A DNA stretch of 45,566 bases from Candidatus Bipolaricaulota bacterium (GCA_027007005.1 JALTFO010000199.1:1-45566); one strand, 5' to 3'. Shown: positions 9,393-18,973, numbered from the stretch's first letter. Notes: a model not told the origin generated them from the sequence alone. Made by a program: numbers and translations.

Positions 9393-10273
9393 TGCTGCAT
9401 ATCGTTGAGGTGCTTGGCATGTCCTACACGGGCAGCACGATGCTTGGGCTGATGCTTGGCTCTCATAGCCGCATTGCTATGTTGGGAGAGGTGCATTCAG
9501 TTTCTACTGTGGGCTGCACAGTGTGTCGTGATGGAGAGTGTTCGGTATGGTCCGATGCTTTTCGTGCGAGCTTGAGTGGTGTGCCAGGGGTTCATCAACG
9601 AGTAGCAAATCGGATTGGTGTTGATTACGTGGTTGACACATCAAAGACGCCTCCACCCTGGAGTTCTTGGTTTAAGGATACGTATGATCCGGCCGCTCAT
9701 TATGTGGTCGTGTTCCTTAATAAGGCACCAGAGAGGATAGCTGCATCGTTTGCCTTGCATCGCAAGCAGGGCCAGGAGGCTGTAGATGTCATGGAGACCT
9801 GGGTGGCGTTCGATGAGATGTGTTCTGCCTACATGGAGCAGATGCAGCGACGCGGTGCACAGGTTCTCCTCATGCGTTATGAGGATCTTGCGCTTTTCCC
9901 CGATCGAGAGCTGCGGCGAGTTCTCAAGCCATTACGGTTGGCGTATGAGCCTGGGCAAGAGCAGTTCTGGAACTATGAGCACCATCAGATTGGGGGTAAT
10001 ACTCGCGCCGTCAGCAATCTGAGCCCCTTGGATCCACGTGAGAGCCAGATCATCAACGAGAGCGAGCCACAGAATGTAGAGATCTGTGTCGAACAACATC
10101 GGAAGATTTCTCTCGATGAGAAGTGGCGGACGGTATTGTTGCCCGAAGAAGTAGATAAGATGTGGGCTGATGAAAGGGTGGTGGAGGTAGCACAACGGTG
10201 GGGATACGGCAAGGGAGGAAAGCTAGTGCCGAGGAGTTATTGGCCACGAGAGGTAGGGTCTCAGGAGGGGTAA
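9392..10273 (+). CDS. Sulfotransferase-like protein
   Basis: 'VLGMSYTGSTMLGLMLGSH' PAPS P-loop-like N-terminus; start overlaps upstream stop. Confidence 0.7.
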   Translation: MLHIVEVLGMSYTGSTMLGLMLGSHSRIAMLGEVHSVSTVGCTVCRDGECSVWSDAFRASLSGVPGVHQRVANRIGVDYVVDTSKTPPPWSSWFKDTYDPAAHYVVVFLNKAPERIAASFALHRKQGQEAVDVMETWVAFDEMCSAYMEQMQRRGAQVLLMRYEDLALFPDRELRRVLKPLRLAYEPGQEQFWNYEHHQIGGNTRAVSNLSPLDPRESQIINESEPQNVEICVEQHRKISLDEKWRTVLLPEEVDKMWADERVVEVAQRWGYGKGGKLVPRSYWPREVGSQEG

Positions 10274-11130
10274 TGAGAATCTTGGTGACAGGGGGAGCGG
10301 GCTTCATTGGCTCGCACGTGGTCGACGCATATTTTAGTGCTGGGCATGAGGTAGCAGTGCTTGATGACTTTTCGGCGGTGTCTGGCTATATCAAGCGATG
10401 TGATGAGCTATATATACATGATATTCGTGATCGTCAGGCTGCGAGGCAAGCATTAAGGGACTTTCGTCCTGATGTGGTGAATCATCATGCAGCGATGATC
10501 GATGTGGTTGAATGTGAACAACAGCCTGATCTGGCGAACGAAATCAATGTTGAAGGGACGCGCATCCTTCTTGAAGAAGCGATACGCTCGGGGGTCAAGA
10601 AATTCATCTTTGCTTCGTCAGGTGGCGCTATCTATGGAGAGTGCCCAAAGCCAGCAAGAGAAACAGACAGTCCTCATCCATGTGGGGTTTATGGCCATTC
10701 AAAGCTTGTTGCTGAACAGATGATTACCGCTCAGCATCGTAAAGTGTCTTCGGTGATCCTGCGCTATGCCAACGTTTACGGCCTTCGTGGTGATCATGGC
10801 GTGATCCCTGCCTTCATGCATGCGGCAAATAAAGGGGAGCTCCTTGATATCTATGGTGATGGCAAGCAAGTGCGGGATTTTATCCATGTGTCAGATGTTG
10901 TACAAGCCAATCTCTTAGCGCTGGGTTGTGAAGGCGGGATTTTCAACGTCGGTACAGGGGAGGCTGTCTCAATTGATCTCTTGGCACGATTGATTGGAGG
11001 GGAGGCGAGCCAGCGGCGTTATCTGCCTGCACGAGAGGGGGAGATACGAGAAAGCAGGTTGGATGTATCTCTAGCGAAGCGAGCATTAGGATTTGAGGCA
11101 ACACGTTTGTTAAGTGAGAGAGAGGGATAA
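10273..11130 (+). CDS. NAD-dependent epimerase/dehydratase (GalE-like SDR)
   Basis: 'MRILVTGGAGFIGSHVV', 'YGHSKLVAEQ', 'RYANVYG'. Confidence 0.9.
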   Translation: MRILVTGGAGFIGSHVVDAYFSAGHEVAVLDDFSAVSGYIKRCDELYIHDIRDRQAARQALRDFRPDVVNHHAAMIDVVECEQQPDLANEINVEGTRILLEEAIRSGVKKFIFASSGGAIYGECPKPARETDSPHPCGVYGHSKLVAEQMITAQHRKVSSVILRYANVYGLRGDHGVIPAFMHAANKGELLDIYGDGKQVRDFIHVSDVVQANLLALGCEGGIFNVGTGEAVSIDLLARLIGGEASQRRYLPAREGEIRESRLDVSLAKRALGFEATRLLSEREG

Positions 11131-11132
11131 CC

Positions 11133-11273
11133 ATGGGACCATTCTATATCAAGCGCGGAGACACAAAGCCATCTTTGTACGTGACGTTGACGCAAGAGGG
11201 AGTCGTTGTTGATCTAACTGGTGCGACGGTGAAGTTTCACATCGGCAACAGAAACGTACGACGGCACTTCTGA
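11133..11273 (+). pseudogene. Truncated BppU-like baseplate N-terminal domain remnant
   Basis: 'FYIKRGDTKPSLYVTLTQEGVVVDLTGATVKFHIG' then early stop; later 'IGVQGIWYVYE' in another frame. Confidence 0.5.
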
Positions 11274-11377
11274 AGGCTGTGACATAATAGGGGCATTGAG
11301 ATCCAAGAGAAGCTGGAGGCAATAGCAACCAGCAGGCCTACTTGACATGATAGGGGTACAAGGAATATGGTACGTGT

Positions 11378-11785
11378 ATGAAGACAGTTGAGACGGAACG
11401 CTGCAACCTGGGGCATGAGCATGTGGTCAAGGAGCTGTACTACTGTGATTACTGCAAGGGCCTGATCACTGAGGCAACCCCTAAGACGATCAACTGGTTT
11501 GGTAAGGGGTTGGTCTCTGAGGTTAAGGAGTTTCGTCCGGCTGGTGGTGGACCGCGGCAGGTTGTCTCTATTGTCTATCAACCCATCTTGGCGGGGATGC
11601 AACCAATCGAACTGCATTTCTGCAGCTTTTCTCATGCGCTAGCCTACCTGCGCAATCCTCCCAAAGGGGCTCTCCCTGGCGATCAGATTGAGATTGTAGG
11701 CACGATCGAATCATTCAGTCAGATGCCGCTTGATATACCACGCGATCGCCAGATAGAAGAGCCACCAGCCGAGCAAGCGGCTTAG
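11378..11785 (+). CDS. Zinc-ribbon hypothetical protein
   Basis: CNLGHEH...CDYCKG; long ORF. Confidence 0.6.
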   Translation: MKTVETERCNLGHEHVVKELYYCDYCKGLITEATPKTINWFGKGLVSEVKEFRPAGGGPRQVVSIVYQPILAGMQPIELHFCSFSHALAYLRNPPKGALPGDQIEIVGTIESFSQMPLDIPRDRQIEEPPAEQAA

Positions 11786-11827
11786 GTTTGTCTGCGGGGC
11801 AGTAAGGGTGTAGTATAGTGGTGCTTT

Positions 11828-11845
11828 GGGGGAGGGAAACAGATG
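11828..11845 (+). promoter_or_regulatory. Start-associated motif GGGGGAGGGAAACAGATG
   Basis: Repeated motif at start of GT2 gene. Confidence 0.65.
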
Positions 11846-12619
11846 GGTATGGGCATCGTTATCAACACGTGTATTCCGCAGTCCTTGCTTCGTCCTCGCT
11901 TTGACTACCTTCAGCGCACTGTGGGTGCGGTTCTCAATCAGTTGAATGAGGATGATTCCCTTGTTGTGGTCGATGATTCGTCGTGTGATGAGGTGCGTGA
12001 GTACCTACGAGTGATGGATGGAGACTATCCGCAGTTTCAGGCTATCTATCGTGACCCCGCGCCCAGCATTGATGGTGTATACCCGTGGCGGCTTGCCTCG
12101 TCGCGCAATATGGGGGTAGAAGCACTCGGGAAGCGTAAGGCCTACATCTTTCTGGACGCTGACTGTTTGCCCGCTGATGGCTGGCTAGAGAGATATCGGC
12201 TAACTCTTTTCCGTGTAGGTTTTAATGCTTTAAAGGGACTAGTTGTTTTTGGTCGTACCGATCATCAGCTTACAGGAGAACAAGTGCAACCCGATCCTCG
12301 TGTAGAGCTTACAGGCATTCCATGGCCGCGGCGAGTTGCTTCTCTGTTTGAGCGTGGTGGTGGAGGGAATATGTTGGTGACTGCGAATGCCTTTGAGCAG
12401 ATTGGCGGTTTTGACGAGGCTTATGATGGTGGGTTTGGCTATGAGGAGACGGATCTTGCCGTGCGAGCATATGAGGCAGGCGCTGAGGTGCGCTATTGTG
12501 AGGCTGCGCAAGTGCTCCACTTGTATCATCGACGTGACAAGGAGCACTTTCATAACCTTGATCGCAATCGTCAAATGTTCCAGGCACGAACGAAGCTCTT
12601 TGCAGGAGGGCGCAGATGA
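11843..12619 (+). CDS. Glycosyltransferase, GT2/GT27-like
   Basis: 'SLVVVDDSS', 'AYIFLDADCLP', 'GGFDEAYDGGFGYEETDLAVRAYEAGAEV'. Confidence 0.88.
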   Translation: MGMGIVINTCIPQSLLRPRFDYLQRTVGAVLNQLNEDDSLVVVDDSSCDEVREYLRVMDGDYPQFQAIYRDPAPSIDGVYPWRLASSRNMGVEALGKRKAYIFLDADCLPADGWLERYRLTLFRVGFNALKGLVVFGRTDHQLTGEQVQPDPRVELTGIPWPRRVASLFERGGGGNMLVTANAFEQIGGFDEAYDGGFGYEETDLAVRAYEAGAEVRYCEAAQVLHLYHRRDKEHFHNLDRNRQMFQARTKLFAGGRR

Positions 12620-12792
12620 GAGGCATTGTGCGAGAGCCCCGGATAGCTCTTGGTGGCGGTCGTGCCTATGATGCGTTGACTGGTTGGCGACGGGTGTTGT
12701 ATTGGGAGCCTGGTGAGCGCAAGGCAGCTAAGAGAAGGTACCGTAAGCGGTTGCGGCAAAAAACGCGGCAGAGATTGACTGAGGAAATCTAA
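12616..12792 (+). CDS. 58-aa basic protein
   Basis: SD GGAGGG; KRRYRKRLRQKTRQR C-term; tight overlaps. Confidence 0.5.
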   Translation: MRGIVREPRIALGGGRAYDALTGWRRVLYWEPGERKAAKRRYRKRLRQKTRQRLTEEI

Positions 12793-12793
12793 G

Positions 12794-13012
12794 ATGAAAT
12801 GGCGAGAGTTTGAGAAAGGAATGTATGATGAGCTTCGTGAGGAACTTAGCGATGAAGCTCTGGAAATCAGTCCTGAAGAGTTTCATGTGTTATTGGTGAA
12901 GTTGGCATCTGCTGCTACGGGCTACTGCTATTTCAATGGCCCAGTAGAGCCAGATGGTGTAACTAATTTCTTCGTTAAAGAAGAAGCGCAAGAGAATAAT
13001 GAAACTTGCTGA
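12794..13012 (+). CDS. Small acidic hypothetical protein
   Basis: Overlaps MuF start. Confidence 0.55.
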   Translation: MKWREFEKGMYDELREELSDEALEISPEEFHVLLVKLASAATGYCYFNGPVEPDGVTNFFVKEEAQENNETC

Positions 13013-14630
13013 TCTTCTGAAGCCTGTTCTTGATGAGATTGAGCGCCAGCCGCGGTCAAGATTGGATACCCCAACGAAGCCACGGCGACACAAGCGGATC
13101 CTTGGTGTGCGATTCCCAACAGCATACTCGCTGCAGTACAAGCGATTCCTTACAGGCTACATTAGAGGGCTCAAGAAAGTGCTTGATCAATGGGTCAAGG
13201 ATGATCTCACTCCTGCGCTGGAACGGCATGCGCTGATGCGCAGTGATAGTGCCCGGCGCGACACGGTGGAGGATATCGAGCAAAAGCTTGATGATCTCAT
13301 GCTTCACTTTGGTGGAGTACTCGTTACAGAAGCTCTACGTCAACAGGTGTATGAGAACGCGCGGGAGATCCTGCAGTATGCCCAGCGTGGTTGGCAGCGT
13401 ACGATTCATACTATCACCGGCGTGGATCCTCTGGTGCGCGATCTCCCGATGCAGGAGATCGTCAAGGCGCACGTTCGTCAGAATGTCTCGTTGATCAAGA
13501 GCATTCCGCAGAAACTCCATGGCGATGTTGAGCGGGTGGTGATGGATGGTGTGCGGGCGGGGCGTAAGATCCCTGAGATCACACAGGCCATTGAAGGTGT
13601 CTACCCGGTAACCGCTAAGCGTGCGGGAGTGATAGCGCGCGATCAAGCAGGCTCACTCAATGCGGCGATTGTTGACGAGCAGTACAAGCAAGCGAATCTG
13701 ACAACCTACATCTGGCGAACGATGAAGGATAGCCGTGTGCGTGGGAACCCTGTCGGCAAGTATCCGAAGGCCAAGTACAACCACTGGGAGCGTGATGGCA
13801 AGGTCTTCTCCCCCGATGATCCGCCGCCTGATGGCAATCCCGGCGAGGCGATTGAGTGTCGGTGCTTCCGTCAGGTGCAAGAAGAAGAGGTGACTGGGAA
13901 GACCGATGCGATGGCGCAGCCCGGGGAGTATTATGATGCAGTATCATTGCCTGTGCAGATGAACACAGAGGAATCAATCAAAAAGGTGGCCTCGCAGATT
14001 ACTCATAGATATGGCCTTACAGATCTTCCTTTAACGACACAAAGAGCAGTAGTTAGTGGAATATCAGATGCAATTAGTGGTAAGGGATTAAGGTTGGCAG
14101 ATATTGGGTATCAAAAAGCGGGAGGGAAATCATATGGCCGGGCACGGAAGTACGGAAACACTGTAGAGATAAGATTCCAGAAGACATTTTTGCGCAATGC
14201 GGAGAAAAAAGCACAAGAGCAAGCTGAGAGATTCGCGGTATACAAAGCAGAGAGAGTTGCTTATTTCGAGCAGGCTATTGCTGATCCAGCTAGATCGCGG
14301 CTTTTACAACAAAATACGATGAAGTTGGAAAGACTGCAAAGCACAACTCGGTGGTCTGTGTTGGAAAGCGCGGAGGATCCAATTAGGGCAGTAGCTCAAC
14401 ATGAAGCCTATCATGCATTGGACTTTGCTTCTGGGAACATGCTTTCTGCTCGGCTTTCAAAGCGTTTGACGGAGAACAATTTATGGGGGGTGGTACCTCA
14501 AATAAGCGATTATGCTTGCACTGATAGTTCTGAGTTGTTTGCAGAGCTTGGGGCTGCAATAGGAAGTAAAGTGTCTATTCCGAAGGAATTGGTGCAAGTA
14601 TTTGAGGAGGTGGTGAATAATGCAAAGTAA
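12999..14630 (+). CDS. SPP1 gp7/MuF-like head morphogenesis protein with C-terminal HExxH domain
   Basis: MuF-like '[15 protein letters not shown]...HWERDGKVF...GEAIECRCF'; C-term '[11 protein letters not shown]...[10 protein letters not shown]'. Confidence 0.82.
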   Translation: MKLADLLKPVLDEIERQPRSRLDTPTKPRRHKRILGVRFPTAYSLQYKRFLTGYIRGLKKVLDQWVKDDLTPALERHALMRSDSARRDTVEDIEQKLDDLMLHFGGVLVTEALRQQVYENAREILQYAQRGWQRTIHTITGVDPLVRDLPMQEIVKAHVRQNVSLIKSIPQKLHGDVERVVMDGVRAGRKIPEITQAIEGVYPVTAKRAGVIARDQAGSLNAAIVDEQYKQANLTTYIWRTMKDSRVRGNPVGKYPKAKYNHWERDGKVFSPDDPPPDGNPGEAIECRCFRQVQEEEVTGKTDAMAQPGEYYDAVSLPVQMNTEESIKKVASQITHRYGLTDLPLTTQRAVVSGISDAISGKGLRLADIGYQKAGGKSYGRARKYGNTVEIRFQKTFLRNAEKKAQEQAERFAVYKAERVAYFEQAIADPARSRLLQQNTMKLERLQSTTRWSVLESAEDPIRAVAQHEAYHALDFASGNMLSARLSKRLTENNLWGVVPQISDYACTDSSELFAELGAAIGSKVSIPKELVQVFEEVVNNAK

Positions 14631-14817
14631 TCAATGCTTAGAATGCTCTCACTTTATTGGCCGCAGCAACAAACGGTTTGGCTTTCTCTGTGATGCTTTC
14701 CCGAAAGGAATTCCCGCAGACATCCTCACGGGCAAAGTTGATCACCATAAGCCGTATCCCGGTGATCATGGAATCCAGTTTGAACCACTCAAGGCGAAGG
14801 CGAAAAAGGCCAAATGA
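14620..14817 (+). CDS. Small Cys-rich companion of MuF protein
   Basis: 'CLECSHFI...[35 protein letters not shown]'; overlaps MuF stop. Confidence 0.6.
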   Translation: MQSNQCLECSHFIGRSNKRFGFLCDAFPKGIPADILTGKVDHHKPYPGDHGIQFEPLKAKAKKAK

Positions 14818-14975
14818 CCATCTGGGAATGGCTTGTGCTTGCCGTAGGGGCTATCTACCTAGCCGAGGGCGTGTACTTGCGCAACAAGAGCTATCAGCGC
14901 ACAGGCGTGCTCCTCTCGCGCTGGGTAGTGCTTACTTGGCTACCCTTAATCCTGAGCCATCGGTCGCATCACTAG
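14814..14975 (+). CDS. 53-aa putative membrane peptide
   Basis: ATG overlaps upstream stop; '[21 protein letters not shown]'. Confidence 0.4.
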   Translation: MTIWEWLVLAVGAIYLAEGVYLRNKSYQRTGVLLSRWVVLTWLPLILSHRSHH

Positions 14976-15084
14976 CCTCCAGGATTTATCGCAACAAAAG
15001 GAGTCTAGCGTTGCGATAGATTCCGGAAGAGGCATTCTATCTATGTTTTAACGCACCATTAGCAGTGTCCTCCTGCCGGAAGAG

Positions 15085-15112
15085 TTGACTTTATTGTTTA
15101 TTCCGGTATAAT
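15085..15112 (+). promoter_or_regulatory. sigma70 promoter TTGACT-N16-TATAAT
   Basis: Near-consensus hexamers upstream of AbrB/HNH ORFs. Confidence 0.7.
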
Positions 15113-15122
15113 AACCAGTACA

Positions 15123-15323
15123 ATGACTAGACGCCTAAGATTGATGGAGAGCAGAAGAAAAGGATCGGAAGGGATAGTTGCACGTCAATACACGATAACC
15201 ATTCCGAGGGTTATTGTTGATGCGTTCGGCTGGAGCAAGGACACTCACCTTACAGTGCGGATTAAAGGAAAGGGAGTTTTGGAAGTTAGGGAGGCCGTTG
15301 ATGGAAAGGGCGAAACTCTATAA
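15123..15323 (+). CDS. AbrB/SpoVT swapped-hairpin-like regulator
   Basis: 'VARQYTITIPRVIVDAFGWSKDTHLTVRIKGKGVLEVR'. Confidence 0.6.
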   Translation: MTRRLRLMESRRKGSEGIVARQYTITIPRVIVDAFGWSKDTHLTVRIKGKGVLEVREAVDGKGETL

Positions 15324-16011
15324 AGATAGAGAGTGGCTTGCGGGTCAATATGTGATTCACGGCAAATCTGCGCGCGAGGTAGCAAGCGAGATCGGAAGTT
15401 CTGAGTATACTGTGAGGAGATGGTTAAGGAAACATGGTATTCAGGTTCGATCAAGAAGTGAATCGATAGCGCTTTCCTATAAACGGGAACATGGACATAC
15501 CGGCGGGAAGGATGCTTACTATCGGCAAAAGTATGGGATATCATATAAACAATTCCTCTTTCTGTACGAATTTCAGAGAGGACGGTGTGCTATCTGTGGA
15601 AAGCGTCTCCCTTTAAAAGGACACGGAGTTGTTGTAGATCATGACCACACATCTGGACGTATTCGCGGGCTTCTGTGCCACCAGTGTAATGTTGGTATTG
15701 GTTTCTTAAGTGATAACTATGATGTGATGTTGGCTGCGGCATCGTATTGTAAAGAAGGGGACAGGGGACAGAAAGTTCTCGATAGATTTACCCCGACCGA
15801 GAATCATGGTGCAGCAATTATTCGCATGGCCGTCAAGCGTAGCGGTAGCGTGGCGGTGACGATCCCCGCGGTGTTCGCCGCGCAATTGGGGATCACGCAT
15901 GGCTCGATCCTGAGCTTCGAAACCAACGGGCGAGAGCTGATCGTGCGGAAGGTGGGGGAGGTGGACGATGAACAAGAGAGGAGCGATCGAAATACTGTGT
16001 CGTCGCGCTGA
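15301..16011 (+). CDS. HTH + HNH (endonuclease VII-like) nuclease with C-terminal AbrB-like domain
   Basis: 'SAREVASEIGSSEYTVRRWLRKHGI'; 'RCAICGK...VVDHDHTSGRIRGLLCHQCNVGIGFLSDN'; 'VKRSGSVAVTIPAVFAAQLGITHGSILSFE'. Confidence 0.82.
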   Translation: MERAKLYKDREWLAGQYVIHGKSAREVASEIGSSEYTVRRWLRKHGIQVRSRSESIALSYKREHGHTGGKDAYYRQKYGISYKQFLFLYEFQRGRCAICGKRLPLKGHGVVVDHDHTSGRIRGLLCHQCNVGIGFLSDNYDVMLAAASYCKEGDRGQKVLDRFTPTENHGAAIIRMAVKRSGSVAVTIPAVFAAQLGITHGSILSFETNGRELIVRKVGEVDDEQERSDRNTVSSR

Positions 16012-16297
16012 GCGAGCTGCGGATAATATGGCCGCAGGACAGTTATATCGTGTACTTGCTTCTGAGTGGAAAAAGATGGCTATTGATGCCCGTGCTGAGT
16101 TTGTTGATCTTCAAGGCGAGAATCGTAGGTTGAGGGAGTTATGTGAGAAAGCCGCAGGATATATTGATATGCACGTCCAGTCTCAAGCGATCTTCCGTGG
16201 TGATGGTGATATTACAGTGGCCCCTCCATTTCTCCCTGCTCTTAGAGTGGCGGGATTGGTGATAGCGAGAGAAGGGAAAAGCGGAGAAGTCGGATGA
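15968..16297 (+). CDS. Hypothetical protein
   Basis: Operon-like overlaps. Confidence 0.55.
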   Translation: MNKRGAIEILCRRAERAADNMAAGQLYRVLASEWKKMAIDARAEFVDLQGENRRLRELCEKAAGYIDMHVQSQAIFRGDGDITVAPPFLPALRVAGLVIAREGKSGEVG

Positions 16298-16587
16298 TGA
16301 ATAAAGAAGGACAGCACAAGATTGGACTGGGTTCTCCTTTCAAGATTCCGCCGAACTTGTGGAGAGAGGAGAGTATCCCTCTGACCTTGATCTATCGGGT
16401 AAATGGGATTGAAAAAGAGATGAAGCAATCTTTAAATGTGCGATACTGGCGGTTAGCTATTGTGGGTGATCCGGCTCTGAGTGGCGGTAATGCGAATGAT
16501 TATGCAAGACAAGAGTCGCTGCTATTCCTACCTCTTCTTGAAGGGAAGAAATATCGCATTACTGTGGAGGTTATGGATCGCGAATAA
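16294..16587 (+). CDS. Hypothetical protein
   Basis: Overlaps previous stop. Confidence 0.55.
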   Translation: MMNKEGQHKIGLGSPFKIPPNLWREESIPLTLIYRVNGIEKEMKQSLNVRYWRLAIVGDPALSGGNANDYARQESLLFLPLLEGKKYRITVEVMDRE

Positions 16588-16618
16588 CCAACGCTGACAC
16601 CCAAATACTTGTCTTTCA

Positions 16619-16651
16619 CCCCTAGTCGAACACGGCTGGGGGCTTTTCTTT
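16619..16651 (+). terminator. Rho-independent terminator
   Basis: CCCCTAGTCG-AACA-CGGCTGGGGG 10-bp stem then CTTTTCTTT. Confidence 0.8.
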
Positions 16652-16661
16652 GCCTTTGCTG

Positions 16662-16688
16662 ACCCTCTCAGTCGATTGATGGGAGGGT
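16662..16688 (+). terminator. Second stem-loop
   Basis: ACCCTC...GAGGGT followed by TCTTCC. Confidence 0.4.
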
Positions 16689-16722
16689 TCTTCCATTTAC
16701 AGCCTCGTCTTGTTAGGTAGGT

Positions 16723-18516
16723 ATGACAACGCTGTTTACTGTGCCGCTTGCAACGGTGCCAGAAGGAGAGACGATGCCGATCACGCTTGCAGAAGTAGAT
16801 GAATACAAAGCAGGGCTTACCGATGAGCAGAAGAAGGACTGGTTGCACATTTTCAATGCCGCTTTTGCCGCATATGAAGTGGCGGGGATGGCCAATGAGG
16901 AAGAGCGCAAGAAGCGCGCGCTGCTTATCGCCACCAATCGGGTAGACAGCGATGAACAGTCTCGCAGCGATGCTATTTCTCAGAAGGCTTGGGCCGATAT
17001 TGCTGAATCCGATTACACGATTGATCAGCTTGTCGCTGCGGTACCGGCAGCATGTCTTACTTGGGCTAAGGCGCAGGCCAAGGCAGAGAAGCGCGATCTT
17101 ACCAAGGCTGATCTTAAGCTGCGCTACAAGAACCCTGACGGCACAGTGAATATCAATGGGATCCGTGCAGCTCTTTCGCGTCTTCCACAGACAAAGCTAC
17201 CACAAGATGTGCTGGACAAGGCCAAGGCTGAGCTTGAGAAGGCTCTTACTGCAGCCAAGAAAGCTCTGGGGATCAAGGACCGAGGGGATGCACAGATTCG
17301 GCAGTCGTATGGCGAGGCACGAATAGTGCGCTACGACGAGGAGCTTGGGTTGTTAGTTGCTGATGTACCGATTGCCAAGATGACGGTGCTTCCATACCTC
17401 GATAGCTCGGGGAACGTTGTACATGAGCTGAAGCACCCGCGTGACTTCGCTACACCCGCATTCTTGGCCACGGTTCCGGGCAAGCCTGTTGTGGATGGCC
17501 ACGCACCGAATGGTGTGCCGTTTGATGAGCTAAGTGAAGATGATCGGGCGCGCTATACCAGTGGAGTCCTGCATACAGGGCAGGATTCAGTGTGGGTGGA
17601 GGATTCCTTGGTGTATGCCCGAGAGGTTGTGTTTGATGAGGCGTTGATTGCCGACATTAAGGAGCACAAGAAGGTCCAGGTTTCTACAGGGATATGGGCA
17701 CAGATTGAAGATGAAGAGGGCACATATGACGGGATGCAGTATCAGCGACGCCAGAAACACCCGATGCTGGATCACTTGGCACATGTGCCACAGGGTCGAT
17801 GTGGGGCAGATTGCTCGGTTGTAATAGACGGGGCCATCGAGATTACAGAAACACACGATGCGGGAGGAAGTATGGCAGAGAAGAAGGACGAGAAGAAGCA
17901 AGATGAGCAGCAGGCAGTCGTGCGCGAGCTGAAGCTCGATGAGGCAGCGATTACGCTCTGCCCTGATGTCAAGGTGGAGGACGCTGAAGCATTCCAGGCG
18001 GCAATTGATGCCCTGGTGCAGGCCAAGGCTGATGCTGAGGCTGCTACAGCTACGCTACAGGCTCAGCTGGACGCGGCTAAGGGTGAGGGCGATGGCAAGG
18101 ACGAGGTAATCAAGACGCTGCAGGATGAGCTCAAGACTGTGCAGGAGGCTCAGACCAAGCTCGATACAGGGCTGGAAGGACGCCTCGATGAGCGGATCGA
18201 CATGATTGCATTCATGCAAGAGCTTGATGAGGAATACGACCACCACGGCAAGACCGTGCAGGACATGCGCGTTGATGCGTTGAAGCACTTCGATGAGACC
18301 TTCGATCCGAAGGATCTCTCTGAGGAGTATGTGCGGGCGCGATTCGACACGGTGCGCGATTTCTACGAGAAGCAGCTCAAGGATCCGACTGGTGTCTTTG
18401 ATCTGCGTGCTCCACGGACCGATCAGAGCAATGAGGAAGATGAGGCAAAGACACGTGCGGATGCGCGCACAGTCGGCCTCTATCGTGATCCCCTCAAGCA
18501 GGGGAAGAAAGAGTAG
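16723..18516 (+). CDS. DUF2213-like prohead protease/scaffold protein
   Basis: 'GEARIVRYDEELGLLVADVPIAKMTVLPY...KPVVDGHAP...TGVLH...ARFVVF'-type layout, 'QKHPMLDHLAHVPQGRCG', coiled-coil C-term. Confidence 0.75.
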   Translation: MTTLFTVPLATVPEGETMPITLAEVDEYKAGLTDEQKKDWLHIFNAAFAAYEVAGMANEEERKKRALLIATNRVDSDEQSRSDAISQKAWADIAESDYTIDQLVAAVPAACLTWAKAQAKAEKRDLTKADLKLRYKNPDGTVNINGIRAALSRLPQTKLPQDVLDKAKAELEKALTAAKKALGIKDRGDAQIRQSYGEARIVRYDEELGLLVADVPIAKMTVLPYLDSSGNVVHELKHPRDFATPAFLATVPGKPVVDGHAPNGVPFDELSEDDRARYTSGVLHTGQDSVWVEDSLVYAREVVFDEALIADIKEHKKVQVSTGIWAQIEDEEGTYDGMQYQRRQKHPMLDHLAHVPQGRCGADCSVVIDGAIEITETHDAGGSMAEKKDEKKQDEQQAVVRELKLDEAAITLCPDVKVEDAEAFQAAIDALVQAKADAEAATATLQAQLDAAKGEGDGKDEVIKTLQDELKTVQEAQTKLDTGLEGRLDERIDMIAFMQELDEEYDHHGKTVQDMRVDALKHFDETFDPKDLSEEYVRARFDTVRDFYEKQLKDPTGVFDLRAPRTDQSNEEDEAKTRADARTVGLYRDPLKQGKKE

Positions 18517-18529
18517 GAGGGGATAAGCG

Positions 18530-18973
18530 ATGGCCGATATCTTGAGAAAAGGCTTGATTCCGCGTGGGGGAGTTATTCACGGGGACGGGGACAAGGCGGC
18601 TGAGGGCACGGTGCCTTTCGGGGTTGGCGTGCAGCTTGGTACTGCCGCGACGCAGGTGAAGAAGTTTGCTGGTGGTACGTTCTGGGGCGTGGCTGTGCGT
18701 GATGAGACGATCACCGGGCTTGATGGGTCGGGGAATGTTGTTGTGTTCTCCTACTACCCAGATGGCCATGCGGTCTCTGTCCTGCGCAAGGGCTCGGTAG
18801 TGATCGAAGTCGAAGGGGCTGTTACGGTGGGTGCTGCGGTGTACTGCAACGACACTACGGGCAACTTCCAGGCGGCCTCCTCGGGTGGAACGTTAGTTTC
18901 GGGTGCGCAGTTTGTGACGGCGGCAGCTGCCGATGGCGATCTCGCTGAGATCGAACTGAATCTGCCTGCTTAG
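18530..18973 (+). CDS. Head decoration/capsid cement-like protein
   Basis: Position and 'SVLRKGSVVIEVEGAVTVGAAVYCNDTTGNF'. Confidence 0.7.
   Translation: MADILRKGLIPRGGVIHGDGDKAAEGTVPFGVGVQLGTAATQVKKFAGGTFWGVAVRDETITGLDGSGNVVVFSYYPDGHAVSVLRKGSVVIEVEGAVTVGAAVYCNDTTGNFQAASSGGTLVSGAQFVTAAAADGDLAEIELNLPA

Noticed and set aside
15214-15300. Upstream extension of the HNH ORF to 15214
   Set aside because: Overlaps the AbrB-like ORF in another frame; ATG at 15301 is a better start
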